Source of the DNA: Photobacterium rosenbergii
GTDB taxonomy: Bacteria; Pseudomonadota; Gammaproteobacteria; Enterobacterales; Vibrionaceae
Reading direction: 5' to 3'
DNA length: 64,000 bases
Assembly (NCBI RefSeq): GCF_003026455.1
Contig: NZ_PYMB01000003.1
Location: 372,001-436,000 of the forward strand
The translations under genes were made by a program, and so were the position numbers. Below are positions 8,095-17,611 of this stretch, piece by piece; positions within the stretch are counted from its first letter, which is position 1, and each line of letters opens with the position of its first letter. A model generated the notes under the pieces. It ran no database searches. It was not told the origin of the DNA and saw nothing but the letters and a program-made list of their open reading frames with translations.

Positions 8095-10587
8095 CTATGC
8101 CTTTACCACTTTGACAGCACACTTTTTAAAGTCTGTCTGTTTGGAAAGCGGATCGGTTGCATCAAGTGTTACCTTGTTGATCAGCTGGCTAGAATCAAAC
8201 CAAGGGACATACACCAAGCCTTTCGGTGGTTTATTTCTCCCCCTAGTTTCAACTCGGGTAATGATCTCCCCCCTTCGTGAGATCACTTTCACCGCATCAC
8301 CGCGCCGCATGCCTCGTGCCTTTGCGTCATCTGGATGCATAAACACCTGGGCGTTCGGGTAAGATTTGTGTAGTTCAGGGACACGGCGGGTCATTGAGCC
8401 TGAATGCCAGTGCTCAAGTACACGACCAGTGGAAAGCCATAGATCGTATTCTTCATCCGGGCTTTCTGCAGGTGGCTCATAAGGCAGGGCAAAAATAACC
8501 GCCCGGCCATCAGGTTTACCATAAAACTCATAACCGCTACCCGGCTTGACGTAAGGGTCAGAACCTTCCTTGAATCGCCACAGGGTTTCCTTTCCATCTA
8601 CAACCGGCCAACGTAACCCCCGTACTTCATGGTAAACCTCAAATGGCGCCAAATCATGGGCATGGCCACGGCCAAACTGGGCGTATTCTTCAAACAGCCC
8701 TTTCTGCAAGTAATAGCCGTATTGTGTTGATTCGTCGTTGCTGTGCCCTTCTGTGATATCTTCCAGTGGATACTGGTTGACTTGACCGTTGGCAAACAAG
8801 ACGTCATATAACGTTTTGTCTTTGTAGTCTGGGTTCGCATCAAGCAGTTCTTTCGGCCACACTTCATCCGTTTTGAAGCGTTTAGAAAACTCAACCAATT
8901 GCCACAGGTCAGACATTGCCTCTCCCGGTGCATCGACCATCTTGTGCCACAGTTGGGTACGACGTTCTGCGTTACCGTATGCTCCCTCTTTTTCCACCCA
9001 CATAGCGGTTGGCAAGATTAGATCGCCAGCCTGTGCCGTGGCTGTAGGATAAGCATCGGATACCACTATGAAATTGTCTGGATTACGGTAACCTGGCAGG
9101 ATTTCTTCATTGATATTTGGTCCGGCCTGGAGGTTATTGTTAACCTGGATCCAATACGCATTGATCTTACTGTCTTTGAGCATCCGGGCTTGCAATACCG
9201 CATGTGCCCCGACTTTCTCAGGAATCGTGCCATCAGGCAGTTTCCAGATTTTTTCAGCGACTTTACGGTGTTCTGGGTTGTTCACCACCATATCAGCAGG
9301 CAGGCGGTGAGAGAAGGTACCGACTTCACGGGCCGTACCACATGCCGATGGCTGACCTGTCAGCGAGAATGGGCTATTGCCCGGAGTAGATATTTTACCG
9401 GTAAGCAGGTGGATGTTATAAACCAGGTTATTACACCATACCCCTCGGGTGTGCTGGTTAAAGCCCATAGTCCAGAAAGAGGTCACTCTAGTATCTGGGT
9501 CAGCATAGAGTTCAGCAAGTTCAATGAGTCGTTCAGGTTTCACACCAGACATCTCACTGGCTTTTTCAACCGTGTACTCCGAGACAAACTCTTTGAATTC
9601 CTCAAAGGTCATTGGGTCAGAGTCACCGCTGTCAGGGTTCTTGGCTTGTTGCTGAAGCGGATTTTCAGGGCGTAGTCCATACCCAATATCGGTTGCACCT
9701 CGGCGGAAGTTAACATGCTTGTCGACAAAGTCTTTATTCACTTTGTCGTTGGTGATGATGTAATTGGCAATGAAGTTGAGGATAGCCAAATCAGTTTGTG
9801 GTTCGAACACAATCGGAATGTCAGCCAACTCAAAACTGCGGTGTTCAAAAGTAGAGAGAACTGACACTTTCACATCGGGGTTAGACAGTCTGCGGTCCGT
9901 GACCCTCGTCCAGAGTATCGGGTGCATCTCTGCCATGTTTGAACCCCAGAGGACGAAAGCATCAGCTGATTCGATATCATCGTAACAACCCATTGGCTCA
10001 TCAATACCAAAAGTACGCATGAAGCCTACTACGGCAGATGCCATACAGTGTCGAGCATTCGGGTCGATATTGTTTGAGCGGAACCCGGCTTTCATCAGCT
10101 TAGCAGCAGCGTAACCTTCATAGATTGTCCACTGTCCTGAGCCAAACATACCAATCGCTTCGGGCCCTTTTTCTTTCAACACCGCTTTCCATTTTTCGGT
10201 CATGATATCGAAAGCTTGATCCCAGCTAATCGGGGTGAAGTCGCCTTCTTTATCGTATTTCCCGTCTTTCATTCTCAGCAGGGGCTGAGTCAGGCGATCA
10301 TCACCGTACATGATCTTCGATAGGAAATAGCCTTTCACACAATTGAGGCCGCGATTAACAGGCGATTTAATATCACCATGGGTGGCGACAACCTTGTCAT
10401 CTTTTACACCCACATTTACCGAACACCCTACACCACAGAATCGACAAGGTGCTTTCTCCCAGGTGATCTGGGTTTTCGATGCATCCGTAACTACATTACT
10501 GGCTACAACCGGTATCGAAATACCTGCTGCTGCAGCTGCACTGGCCGCGGCCTGTGCTTTGATAAACTTACGCCGGGAACATTTCAT
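8095..10587 (-). CDS. napA: NapA, catalytic subunit of periplasmic nitrate reductase
   Basis: Molybdenum bis-MGD enzyme reducing nitrate to nitrite in the periplasm. 830 residues. A Tat signal (CSRRKFIKA, residues 3-11, then an Ala-rich stretch) directs export of the folded protein. Cys48, 51, 55 and 83 form the [4Fe-4S] site (CRFCGVGC...NCVKG). Cys181 in [12 protein letters not shown] is the expected Mo ligand. The frame extends to a TTG at 10602, but the ATG at 10587 has GAGGAAG directly upstream and fits the usual short n-region. The NapA chaperone gene napD, normally just before napA, is missing; only 66 bases separate napA from napE. Confidence 0.96.
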   Translation of the reverse strand: MKCSRRKFIKAQAAASAAAAAGISIPVVASNVVTDASKTQITWEKAPCRFCGVGCSVNVGVKDDKVVATHGDIKSPVNRGLNCVKGYFLSKIMYGDDRLTQPLLRMKDGKYDKEGDFTPISWDQAFDIMTEKWKAVLKEKGPEAIGMFGSGQWTIYEGYAAAKLMKAGFRSNNIDPNARHCMASAVVGFMRTFGIDEPMGCYDDIESADAFVLWGSNMAEMHPILWTRVTDRRLSNPDVKVSVLSTFEHRSFELADIPIVFEPQTDLAILNFIANYIITNDKVNKDFVDKHVNFRRGATDIGYGLRPENPLQQQAKNPDSGDSDPMTFEEFKEFVSEYTVEKASEMSGVKPERLIELAELYADPDTRVTSFWTMGFNQHTRGVWCNNLVYNIHLLTGKISTPGNSPFSLTGQPSACGTAREVGTFSHRLPADMVVNNPEHRKVAEKIWKLPDGTIPEKVGAHAVLQARMLKDSKINAYWIQVNNNLQAGPNINEEILPGYRNPDNFIVVSDAYPTATAQAGDLILPTAMWVEKEGAYGNAERRTQLWHKMVDAPGEAMSDLWQLVEFSKRFKTDEVWPKELLDANPDYKDKTLYDVLFANGQVNQYPLEDITEGHSNDESTQYGYYLQKGLFEEYAQFGRGHAHDLAPFEVYHEVRGLRWPVVDGKETLWRFKEGSDPYVKPGSGYEFYGKPDGRAVIFALPYEPPAESPDEEYDLWLSTGRVLEHWHSGSMTRRVPELHKSYPNAQVFMHPDDAKARGMRRGDAVKVISRRGEIITRVETRGRNKPPKGLVYVPWFDSSQLINKVTLDATDPLSKQTDFKKCAVKVVKA

Positions 10588-10653
10588 TGCTTCCTCACTC
10601 AACTATTGCTTCACGGTAAAGACAATCACACAAGCTGTTGATTATTTTTATTA

Positions 10654-10791
10654 CTAGCCTGTCACTACCTGTAAAAACCAAACAAAAAACCCATAGCCAC
10701 CAACAACGGCAACAGCAAGAATGGGAAACAGTACAACGGTAATAAACAGAAAAGCCTTCAACTCAGAACGGTGCTGGTTAGCATCACTCAT
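10654..10791 (-). CDS. napE: NapE, small membrane protein of the nap operon
   Basis: A 45-codon gene. The product begins MSDANQHRSELKAF, then has one long hydrophobic helix (residues ~14-41) ending FLQVVTG. This is the characteristic NapE pattern: a short polar N-terminus with HRSELKAF and one membrane span. The exact role in nitrate reduction is not known. It heads the operon, 66 bases before napA, and GAGAATAAG precedes its ATG. Assignment rests on the motif, size and position. Confidence 0.85.
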   Translation of the reverse strand: MSDANQHRSELKAFLFITVVLFPILAVAVVGGYGFFVWFLQVVTG

Positions 10792-10851
10792 CTTATTCTC
10801 CAAATTTGATGGATACCTATAACTCTAGCTAGCTTCAGAGAAATTGATAAC

Positions 10852-10864
10852 TTGATGAGATCAA
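10852..10864. promoter_or_regulatory. Palindrome TTGAT-GAG-ATCAA between napE and the divergent gene
   Basis: A 13-base palindrome made of two FNR-type half-sites (TTGAT / ATCAA), spaced by three rather than the usual four bases. It lies 61 bases upstream of napE. An FNR-like role would suit an anaerobic operon, but the spacing is wrong for a standard site, so this is a candidate only. Confidence 0.3.
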
Positions 10865-10976
10865 AAACCTTAATTGAGAATGAGTCGTATTAGTTGAATC
10901 AAGATTTATTAGTGCAACGGTAATGGTTTTAATGCTAGTGTGATAGTTAAGAGGTTGTTTAGAAAGGAGTCATGGA

Positions 10977-11270
10977 GTGACTATCAGCAAAACCAAGTCT
11001 AGTTTTTATCGACGGCTTTATGTTGCCCACCTTATTGATTCAGGTATAGCAACGGTGCCGGGCATTTTGGAGTATACCGGCATGCCACGAAGGACCGCGC
11101 AAGATACCATCAAAAGCTTGGCTGATCTTGATATCGTTTGTACCTTCAAACAAACGAAAGGCGAACGTAACCGGAGTGGAAAGTATGAAATAGAGGATTG
11201 GGGGGCGATCAACAAAACGTGGATCGCCGAAAATATTGCAGATATAAAAGGGGTACTCAATTACCCTTGA
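10977..11270 (+). CDS. Small winged-helix DNA-binding protein
   Basis: 97 residues, mostly a single winged helix-turn-helix: helices around residues 8-60 (VPGILEYTGMPRRTAQDTIKSLADLDIV) followed by a likely wing (FKQTKGERNRSGKYEIEDWG). It looks like a compact one-domain repressor of the MarR/HTH_43-like class; no ligand domain is present. It starts with GTG; AAGGAG at 10963-10968 gives eight-base spacing, and an ATG at 10972 runs into a stop after two codons. Divergent from napE, so control of nap or of itself is possible but unproven. Confidence 0.7.
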   Translation: MTISKTKSSFYRRLYVAHLIDSGIATVPGILEYTGMPRRTAQDTIKSLADLDIVCTFKQTKGERNRSGKYEIEDWGAINKTWIAENIADIKGVLNYP

Positions 11271-11289
11271 TCCCTGCTTACCTTGTTGG

Positions 11290-11643
11290 TTACTTTTTCT
11301 TTTCCATCATTGCTTTGAGATCAGCAAAAGGATTGAATGTCGCAGCTTGGTGATCATCTTCACCCGCTTTAACTACACTGCCCATCTGGTTGTCGTGCTC
11401 AGTGTATTTTTCGTGCTCATGATCATGGCAGAACAAACAGAGTAGTTCCCAGTTGCTGCCATCTTCAGGGTTATTCGTGTGGTCATGGTCAACATGGTGG
11501 ACCGTCAACTCTCTTAGGTTTGAATAGACAAACTCACGGGCACAACGACCACAAACCCAAGGAAATAGTTTCAGCGCTTTTTCACGGTAGCCTTGCTCTT
11601 TACGAGCATACGCTGCACTGGTTCCATAAAAATCAGAAGACAT
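11290..11643 (-). CDS. yajD: YajD family HNH nuclease-like protein
   Basis: 117 residues. Matches E. coli YajD closely from memory: YREKALKLFPWVCGRC, LRELTVHHVDHDH, NPEDGSNWELLC and the tail FNPFADLKAMMEKKK. It carries a CXXC...CXXC zinc site (CGRC and CLFC) and the ββα-metal HNH core (HHVDHDH...N...H), so a DNA endonuclease activity is predicted, but no cellular role is established. Convergent with the winged-helix gene, with only 19 bases between them and no obvious terminator. Confidence 0.88.
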   Translation of the reverse strand: MSSDFYGTSAAYARKEQGYREKALKLFPWVCGRCAREFVYSNLRELTVHHVDHDHTNNPEDGSNWELLCLFCHDHEHEKYTEHDNQMGSVVKAGEDDHQAATFNPFADLKAMMEKKK

Positions 11644-11988
11644 TCTCTCACCTAAGATTGATAGATTTCGGCGCTAGTCTACCGAAAATTCGCTTGAGGC
11701 GCTGCTAAACAATAGCAAATTCATGAATAGTCTCACTGAATGAAACACTCAGGCGACAAAATGGCAGCTATGTTTATGCAAAAAGCAGCGCAAAAACAGT
11801 GTATCATTTTATAAACGACCAAATGACAGAGCAATGTAAACCTTATTTGGTGTTAAATTAAGCGATAAGGTAGCTAAATGCTTAATAGAGGGCAAAAAAA
11901 TACCCCCCTTAGATGTATTGCACCTTGATTATGATAATATTCGCCCTAATTTGTGAATTAAACTCTCACTTTATAGAGAAGACGACAT
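11644..11988. other. Promoter region between yajD and the DUF2760 gene
   Basis: 345 bases, AT-rich, gene-free and flanked by divergent genes. It must carry both promoters. I found no sigma-32-type heat-shock promoter and no strong repeat. Confidence 0.5.
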
Positions 11989-12648
11989 ATGGCTTTTGAT
12001 TTTTCTGAATTAACTGTGGACTTATCGGCAATGCCGACAACGATTGATATGGGACATGCTTGGTTGGGCGGTTTGTTGCTCGTCATGCTGGTACTTTATA
12101 TCTCGAAGAAAGGTAAACCTGTCGAAGTCGAGAAAGTTGTTGAGAAAGAAGTCGAGAAAATCGTTGAGGTTGAAAAACCTGTCGAGAAAATCATCGAGGT
12201 CGAAAAAGTTGTCGAAGTTGAAAAGGTAGTCGAGAAGATTGTCGAAGTTGAGCCTAAGCTAAAAACTTCTACACCTGACGCGGCACTGCAACTTCTATCA
12301 CTGCTTCAACAAGAAGCACGTTTTATCGACTTCATGCAAGAAGACCTTAAAGGTTTCAGCGATGCTGAAATCGGCGCTGCTGCCCGCGTCATTCACGAAG
12401 GCGGCCAGAAAGTGCTATCAGAATACTTCAGCTTTGCCCCAGTACGTGCCGAAGAAGAAGAAACACGTATTACATTACCAAAAGGCTTTAACGCTTCTGA
12501 AGTGCGCCTAACAGGTAATGTCGTTGGCGAAGCACCATTTACCGGAACCCTAATCCACCGCGGCTGGAAAGTGACTGACATTAAACTGCCTAAACTGGCA
12601 GAAGGTCACGATGCGAAAATTGTTGCCGCCGCTGAGGTAGAACTGTGA
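11989..12648 (+). CDS. DUF2760 membrane-anchored protein with VEK repeat
   Basis: 219 residues of unknown function. A membrane segment lies at ~23-39 (AWLGGLLLVMLVLYISKK). Residues ~45-89 are a low-complexity charged repeat of VEK/VVEK/IVEVEK units. The C-terminal DUF2760 domain (~95-219) includes LLSLLQQEARFIDFMQEDL, GFSDAEIGAAARVIH and a β-rich end (GTLIHRGWKVTDIKLPKL). Its stop codon overlaps the start of the next gene (TGATG), so it is translationally coupled to an Hsp70-family protein. DUF2760 is known to co-occur with such Hsp70 genes. It may anchor the chaperone to the membrane; that is inference. Confidence 0.82.
   Translation: MAFDFSELTVDLSAMPTTIDMGHAWLGGLLLVMLVLYISKKGKPVEVEKVVEKEVEKIVEVEKPVEKIIEVEKVVEVEKVVEKIVEVEPKLKTSTPDAALQLLSLLQQEARFIDFMQEDLKGFSDAEIGAAARVIHEGGQKVLSEYFSFAPVRAEEEETRITLPKGFNASEVRLTGNVVGEAPFTGTLIHRGWKVTDIKLPKLAEGHDAKIVAAAEVEL
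12121..12255 (+). repeat. In-frame VEK-rich repeat in the DUF2760 gene
   Basis: About 45 codons built from near-identical GTC-GAG/GAA-AAA units encode a run of Val-Glu-Lys triplets and VEVEK variants. Such a repeat could gain or lose units by slippage; it probably forms an extended, highly charged linker between the membrane segment and the folded domain. Confidence 0.7.
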
Positions 12649-14483
12649 TGCAAGAAATTCAAGAACACCGTTACAGTGTTGGTATCGACTTAGGTACCAC
12701 CCACTGCGTATTATCTTATGTAGATTTGCAAGACGAAGACGCCAGCGTCAACGTTATGCCAATTGCCCAGCTAACGACGCCGGGCAACGTTGAAGAAAAG
12801 AGCCAACTGCCTTCTTTCATGTATCAGGCCCATGAGTCTGAACTTGCGGAAGGTGATACTGCCCTACCTTGGTCTGCGCAGCCAAACGCGATTGTTGGTG
12901 CTATGGCTCGTAACCTAGGTAGCAAAACCCCGATTCGTTTGATTGCTAGTGCAAAAAGCTGGCTATGCCATGGTGGTGTCAACCGCCGTGATGCCTTCCT
13001 GCCATTGAACAGCCCTGACGAAGTCACCAAGGCTTCACCGCTAGAGGCGACCCGTCAATACCTTGCCCACCTAGCAGAAGCTTGGAACCACCAACACCCT
13101 GAAACGCCGCTTTTTGATCAGGACGTAACAATTACCGTTCCTGCATCCTTTGACCCTGCAGCTCGTGATCTTACGGCTGAGGCGGCACGAGAAGTTGGCT
13201 TCAAGCACATGACACTGCTGGAAGAGCCGCAAGCGGCCGTATACAGCTGGTTGAGAAACAACGACGATACATGGCGTGATCAGGTCACTGTCGGCGATGT
13301 GATCTTGGTGGTTGATATCGGTGGTGGTACGACTGACCTTTCATTGGTTGCTGTAACCGAGGAAGAAGGTAACCTGACACTTAACCGCGTTGCTGTTGGT
13401 GACCATATCCTGCTTGGCGGCGACAACATGGACCTTGCTTTGGCCTACCGCTTGAAGATGAAGCTTGCACAAGAAGGCAAGCAGCTTCAACCTTGGCAGA
13501 TCCAAGCCATCACACACGCTTGCCGTGATGCTAAAGAAGCACTGCTAAGCGATGCTGAGCTTCAGGCTGTGCCGATTGTTGTCCCAAGCCGTGGCTCTAA
13601 ACTGCTTGGCGGCACTCTGCAAACTGAGCTTACTCAGGAAGAAGTTCAGCAGACGCTGGTTGAAGGTTTCTTCCCTCGCAACACTGTTGAGCAGCACCCT
13701 GTCGAGATGCAGCGTGGTGCATTGACCCAAATGGGCCTGCCATACGCTCAAGATGCTGCGGTTTCTCGCCATGTTGCTGGCTTCCTAAGCCGTCAGTCTT
13801 CGGCTGTCGATGAGCTATTCGAGAAATACGACCAGCTTCACGAAGGCTTTATCCGCCCTACAGCTATCCTGTTCAACGGTGGTGTGCTGAAATCAGATCT
13901 ACTGTCTGAGCGTCTGCTTTCTATCATCAATAGCTGGCTGACAACAGCAGGTAGCCCTGAAGCAAAACTTCTTGAAGGTCTGGATCTCGATCTTGCTGTT
14001 GCAAGCGGTGCGTCTTACTACGGCTCTGTGCGTAAAGGCAAAGGCGTACGTATTCGTGGCGGTATCGCAAGTAGCTACTACGTCGGTATCGAGAGCGCTA
14101 TGCCTGCAATCCCAGGTATGGAACCACCACTAGAAGCACTCTGTGTTGCCCCATTCGGTATGGAAGAAGGAACCCACGCCGACGTACCTAGCCGTGAGTT
14201 CGGCCTGGTCATTGGCCAACCTGTTCAGTTCAAGTTCTTCGGTTCAACAGTGCGCCGTGATGACCCAGCAGGTACTCACCTTGACTGGTGGCAACCAGAA
14301 GAACTAGAGGAACTTCCTGCTATTCAGGTCACTCTACCTGTATCTGATGGCCGCACTGCAGGCGAAATCGTTCCAGTTCGCCTGGCCTCTCGTGTCACTG
14401 AGCTTGGCAGCCTTTGCCTTGAAGCGATTCCGACCGATGGCGGTCAGAAGTGGCAAGTCGAATTCGACGTTCGCGAGAAATAA
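12648..14483 (+). CDS. Hsp70 family protein (first of pair)
   Basis: 611 residues. ATPase core motifs are intact: phosphate-1 VGIDLGTTH (11-19), connect-like VTITVPASFDPAARD (~160-173), phosphate-2 VVDIGGGTTDLSL (221-233) and adenosine motif ILFNGGVLKSDLL. After the nucleotide-binding domain comes ~180 residues unlike the DnaK substrate domain and without the C-terminal lid or EEVD-like tail. It is therefore a divergent chaperone, not DnaK or HscA. A GTG sits at 12645, but I chose the ATG at 12648, which overlaps the upstream stop and has GAGG ten bases before it. Partner of the 944-residue paralogue downstream. Client proteins are unknown. Confidence 0.85.
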   Translation: MQEIQEHRYSVGIDLGTTHCVLSYVDLQDEDASVNVMPIAQLTTPGNVEEKSQLPSFMYQAHESELAEGDTALPWSAQPNAIVGAMARNLGSKTPIRLIASAKSWLCHGGVNRRDAFLPLNSPDEVTKASPLEATRQYLAHLAEAWNHQHPETPLFDQDVTITVPASFDPAARDLTAEAAREVGFKHMTLLEEPQAAVYSWLRNNDDTWRDQVTVGDVILVVDIGGGTTDLSLVAVTEEEGNLTLNRVAVGDHILLGGDNMDLALAYRLKMKLAQEGKQLQPWQIQAITHACRDAKEALLSDAELQAVPIVVPSRGSKLLGGTLQTELTQEEVQQTLVEGFFPRNTVEQHPVEMQRGALTQMGLPYAQDAAVSRHVAGFLSRQSSAVDELFEKYDQLHEGFIRPTAILFNGGVLKSDLLSERLLSIINSWLTTAGSPEAKLLEGLDLDLAVASGASYYGSVRKGKGVRIRGGIASSYYVGIESAMPAIPGMEPPLEALCVAPFGMEEGTHADVPSREFGLVIGQPVQFKFFGSTVRRDDPAGTHLDWWQPEELEELPAIQVTLPVSDGRTAGEIVPVRLASRVTELGSLCLEAIPTDGGQKWQVEFDVREK

Positions 14484-14497
14484 CACTTTGTTATCTA

Positions 14498-14523
14498 AAA
14501 CGGCGCCTCAGGGCGCCGTTTTT
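14498..14523 (+). terminator. Intrinsic terminator after the first Hsp70 gene
   Basis: Stem ACGGCGCC / GGCGCCGT around TCAG, extended by A-T pairs and followed by TTTAT. It separates the DUF2760-Hsp70 pair from the second Hsp70 gene, which must have its own promoter or depend on read-through. Confidence 0.88.
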
Positions 14524-14558
14524 ATTTGCGTTTAGATAGGACATTTTCTTTTTTTGAA

Positions 14559-14572
14559 ATCAAAGATTTGAT
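14559..14572. promoter_or_regulatory. Palindrome ATCAAA-GA-TTTGAT before the second Hsp70 gene
   Basis: Fourteen-base perfect palindrome in the 184-base gap between the two Hsp70 genes, 96 bases before the second start codon. Possible operator; could also be chance in an AT-rich gap. Confidence 0.25.
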
Positions 14573-14667
14573 CATAAAGATAGCACCTTCATTAATGCAC
14601 TCAATCCCCTTTTGGGATACTATCGAAAACCTTAAAAAGTATTAAAACAACACGTCTGGAGTGATGC

Positions 14668-17502
14668 ATGACTTCTCCTCGCTACCTTGTCGGTATTGAT
14701 CTCGGTACAACACACACCGTTGTCGCCTACACACCGATTTCAGATAACCTAGAATCAAGCCCAATACAGATTTTTGAAATCGACCAGCTTATCGCCCCGG
14801 GTGAGGTTGCACGTAAACCACTTCTTCCTTCATTTCGCTATCACCCAGCCGAAGGCGAAATTGATCCCGCTTTAATGGTGCTACCTTGGGATATCGAACC
14901 TGTCGCAGGGGATATTCAACATGCGATTATCGGTGAGCTCGCAAGGGAAATGGGCGCAAAGGTGGAAGGCCGGCAAGTCGTCAGTGCCAAAAGCTGGTTA
15001 TCACACACCGGCGTTGACAGAACCGAGGCCATCCTTCCTTGGTCGTCCAATGCAAGTGTCGAAAAAGTCTCTCCTGTTATCGCAAGTGCCAGCTACTTAA
15101 ACCATGTTCGTCAGGCATGGGATTACCATCACCCTAGTGACAAACTCAAAGATCAGGAAGTCGTGATCACAGTTCCTGCTTCTTTTGATGAGGGAGCAAG
15201 GGCGCTAACGCTAGAAGCGGCGAAACTGGCTGGCTTTGGCAATATTCTACTATTGGAAGAGCCTCAAGCTGTCTGTTATGACTGGTACGCCAAACACAAA
15301 GATAACGCCGAAGATATCCTCAAAGATATTCCATTACTCATGGTCTGCGATGTAGGTGGTGGTACGACCGACCTTAGCCTGATCAAAGTCGGTACCAAGG
15401 ATGAAAAGCTCACTCTTGACCGAATTGGTGTTGGTGACCACCTAATGCTAGGGGGTGATAACATTGACCTTGCCCTCGCCCACCTTGCCGAGCAACGCCT
15501 GCATGGCGGTAGCAAAAAGTTAAGTGCCTCTGGTCTTTCGAAGCTGATTCAACAGACACGCAAGGTTAAAGAACAATTGCTGTCAGGTAACGCTCCTGAT
15601 ACGGCCAAAGTCACTATGCTGGGCAGTGGTTCGCGGTTAATCGGCGGGTCGAAAAGCATTGATATGACTCGCGATGAAGTCCATCAAATCGCCCTTGATG
15701 GCTTCTTCCCCCAAACTGACTTCAGTGACCAACCAAGCCACCGTCAGGCTGCAGTGATTGAGTTCGGTCTTCCATATGCAGCCGACCCAGCTATCAGCAA
15801 ACACCTAGCCCAATTCATTAGCCTGCATGATTCAGTCTGTCGTGAGTCCCTAAAAGGCAGTTCACAAGCACCGCAAGACGACCAACCAGCCATTCCGGTA
15901 GCAGTATTGCTTAACGGTGGTGTCTTCAACAGCCCGCTGCTATCTAATCGAGTGCTTGATACTTTCTCTAACTGGAAAGGTGACAGCGTCACCCAGCTTG
16001 ATAATCCGCATCCAGACCTTGCTGTCGCCTATGGCGCAGTCGCTTACGCCAAAGCTCGTCACGGTGCCCAACTTAAGATTGGCGGCGGCTCTGCCCGTTC
16101 ATTCTTCTTGGTACTTGAAAATAAAAAGCGCCAGAAGCAAGGCCTCTGCCTATTACCTAAAGGCATTGATGAAAGCACTGAAATTCGCCTGAAAGACCGC
16201 AAATTTGCACTAACACTAGGTGAGCCCGTTAGGTTTAACCTTGTGTCATCTACCGATGACAGTCACACACAAGCAGGTGAAATATTCACGGTTGATGAGG
16301 AGAGTTTCGTATCGTTGCCACCATTTATTGCAACGCTTGACAGTGATCGTGATCGGGCAGAGCTTGCAGCTAACCAAAAAGATCGCGAAGAAGTCACCCT
16401 CGCCTGTCAACTGACAGAAGTGGGTACACTGCAACTAGAGTGCGTGAGCATCCATGATGACAACAAACGCTGGAAAGTAGAATTTGCCATCCGTAAGGAT
16501 TTAGCAAAACTCAGCCGTGAGGGCGACGACTCTACCCTTGCGCAATCTGCCTTACCAGCACGCATGGATGATGCGATTTCGCTAGTGAAACAAGCTTACG
16601 GCGGCAGTACCAAGAACAATGATCCGAAAACCATCAAGACCCTCCGTAACCAGTTAGAGAAAACCCTCGGCAAACGTGACGATTGGGAAACCCCGTGCCT
16701 CAGAGAACTCGCCAATGCATTGCTAGAAAGCAAGAAAAGGCGTCGCCGCTCTGATCTCCACGAGCGGAACTGGTTGAAACTGACCGGCTTTACCATGCGC
16801 CCGGGCTTTGGCTACCCATCTGATGAATGGCGAATGGAGCAAATCTGGCAGTTGTACCAACATGGCGTCCAATCAAACACTAGTGCTCAGACATGGAGTG
16901 ATTGGTGGACGTTCTGGCGCCGGGTATCAGGCGGGCTAAGCCAAGAGCAGCAACTTGTTATCTACAAAGACATCGCGAAGTACATCAACCCTACGGCAAG
17001 CCGTAACAGCAAACTTGCCAAAGAGATGCAAGAGCGAAGCTATGAAGATATGGTTCGCTTGGCGGCTAGCCTTGAAAACCTGCCGTTTGACAAAAAACTT
17101 CAGCTAATCGAATGGATTTTTGGCCGCCTACAAAAAACCCAGTACTCGCAGGCACATTGGTGGGCGATTGGCCGTATTGCCACACGCAGTCCGTTTTATG
17201 GTAGTGCTCACAATTTGCTCACCCCGCAGCATGTTGCCTACTGCTTGCCGGAGCTTATGGACTTCGACTGGCGTAAAGACTCGAACATCGCTTTTGCCGC
17301 AGTAATGATGTGCCGGATGACTGGAGACCGCACTTTGGACATCGATGAAAAGAATCGAAATGACGTAATTTCGAAGCTAAAATCGAGCAAAGCGCCAGAA
17401 AGTTGGATAGAAATGGTATCGAGCGTCAAAGTGCTGACGGAGAGTGAAACTAAGCGCGTATTCGGTGATGCACTACCAACAGGATTACGCTTAATCGATT
17501 AA
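14668..17502 (+). CDS. Hsp70 family protein with long C-terminal domain (second of pair)
   Basis: 944 residues, about 300 longer than DnaK. The N-terminal ATPase is intact: VGIDLGTTHTVVAY (8-21), VITVPASFDEGAR (166-178), VCDVGGGTTDLSL (226-238) and VLLNGGVFNSPLL (~415). The middle part aligns with the first Hsp70 (same AEIRLKDRKFALTLGEPV-like region). From ~residue 615 to the end is an α-helical, Trp-rich region (WTFWRRVSGGLSQEQQ, HWWAIGRIATRSPF) that I equate with DUF3731, which is known to be fused to Hsp70 cores. GGAG at 14658 supports the start. Likely works with the preceding paralogue; substrates are unknown. Confidence 0.84.
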   Translation: MTSPRYLVGIDLGTTHTVVAYTPISDNLESSPIQIFEIDQLIAPGEVARKPLLPSFRYHPAEGEIDPALMVLPWDIEPVAGDIQHAIIGELAREMGAKVEGRQVVSAKSWLSHTGVDRTEAILPWSSNASVEKVSPVIASASYLNHVRQAWDYHHPSDKLKDQEVVITVPASFDEGARALTLEAAKLAGFGNILLLEEPQAVCYDWYAKHKDNAEDILKDIPLLMVCDVGGGTTDLSLIKVGTKDEKLTLDRIGVGDHLMLGGDNIDLALAHLAEQRLHGGSKKLSASGLSKLIQQTRKVKEQLLSGNAPDTAKVTMLGSGSRLIGGSKSIDMTRDEVHQIALDGFFPQTDFSDQPSHRQAAVIEFGLPYAADPAISKHLAQFISLHDSVCRESLKGSSQAPQDDQPAIPVAVLLNGGVFNSPLLSNRVLDTFSNWKGDSVTQLDNPHPDLAVAYGAVAYAKARHGAQLKIGGGSARSFFLVLENKKRQKQGLCLLPKGIDESTEIRLKDRKFALTLGEPVRFNLVSSTDDSHTQAGEIFTVDEESFVSLPPFIATLDSDRDRAELAANQKDREEVTLACQLTEVGTLQLECVSIHDDNKRWKVEFAIRKDLAKLSREGDDSTLAQSALPARMDDAISLVKQAYGGSTKNNDPKTIKTLRNQLEKTLGKRDDWETPCLRELANALLESKKRRRRSDLHERNWLKLTGFTMRPGFGYPSDEWRMEQIWQLYQHGVQSNTSAQTWSDWWTFWRRVSGGLSQEQQLVIYKDIAKYINPTASRNSKLAKEMQERSYEDMVRLAASLENLPFDKKLQLIEWIFGRLQKTQYSQAHWWAIGRIATRSPFYGSAHNLLTPQHVAYCLPELMDFDWRKDSNIAFAAVMMCRMTGDRTLDIDEKNRNDVISKLKSSKAPESWIEMVSSVKVLTESETKRVFGDALPTGLRLID

Positions 17503-17611
17503 GGTTCTGTTAGGGTTCAGCTGGTAATCTCATCAATCATAAATGAGAACTAACTTTTCTTCCTTAGAGATTTCCTCTGGGAATGTTTTTTGCCTAGCGA
17601 GTACACAACAC

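Noticed and set aside
9190-9675. 161-codon frame antisense to napA
   Set aside because: Lies wholly inside napA, whose frame is certain; no independent evidence for the antisense product.
11644-11988. Heat-shock (sigma-32) promoter for the DUF2760/Hsp70 genes
   Set aside because: Searched for CTTGAAA and CCCCAT-type boxes with 13-16 base spacing here and in 14524-14667; none with proper spacing.
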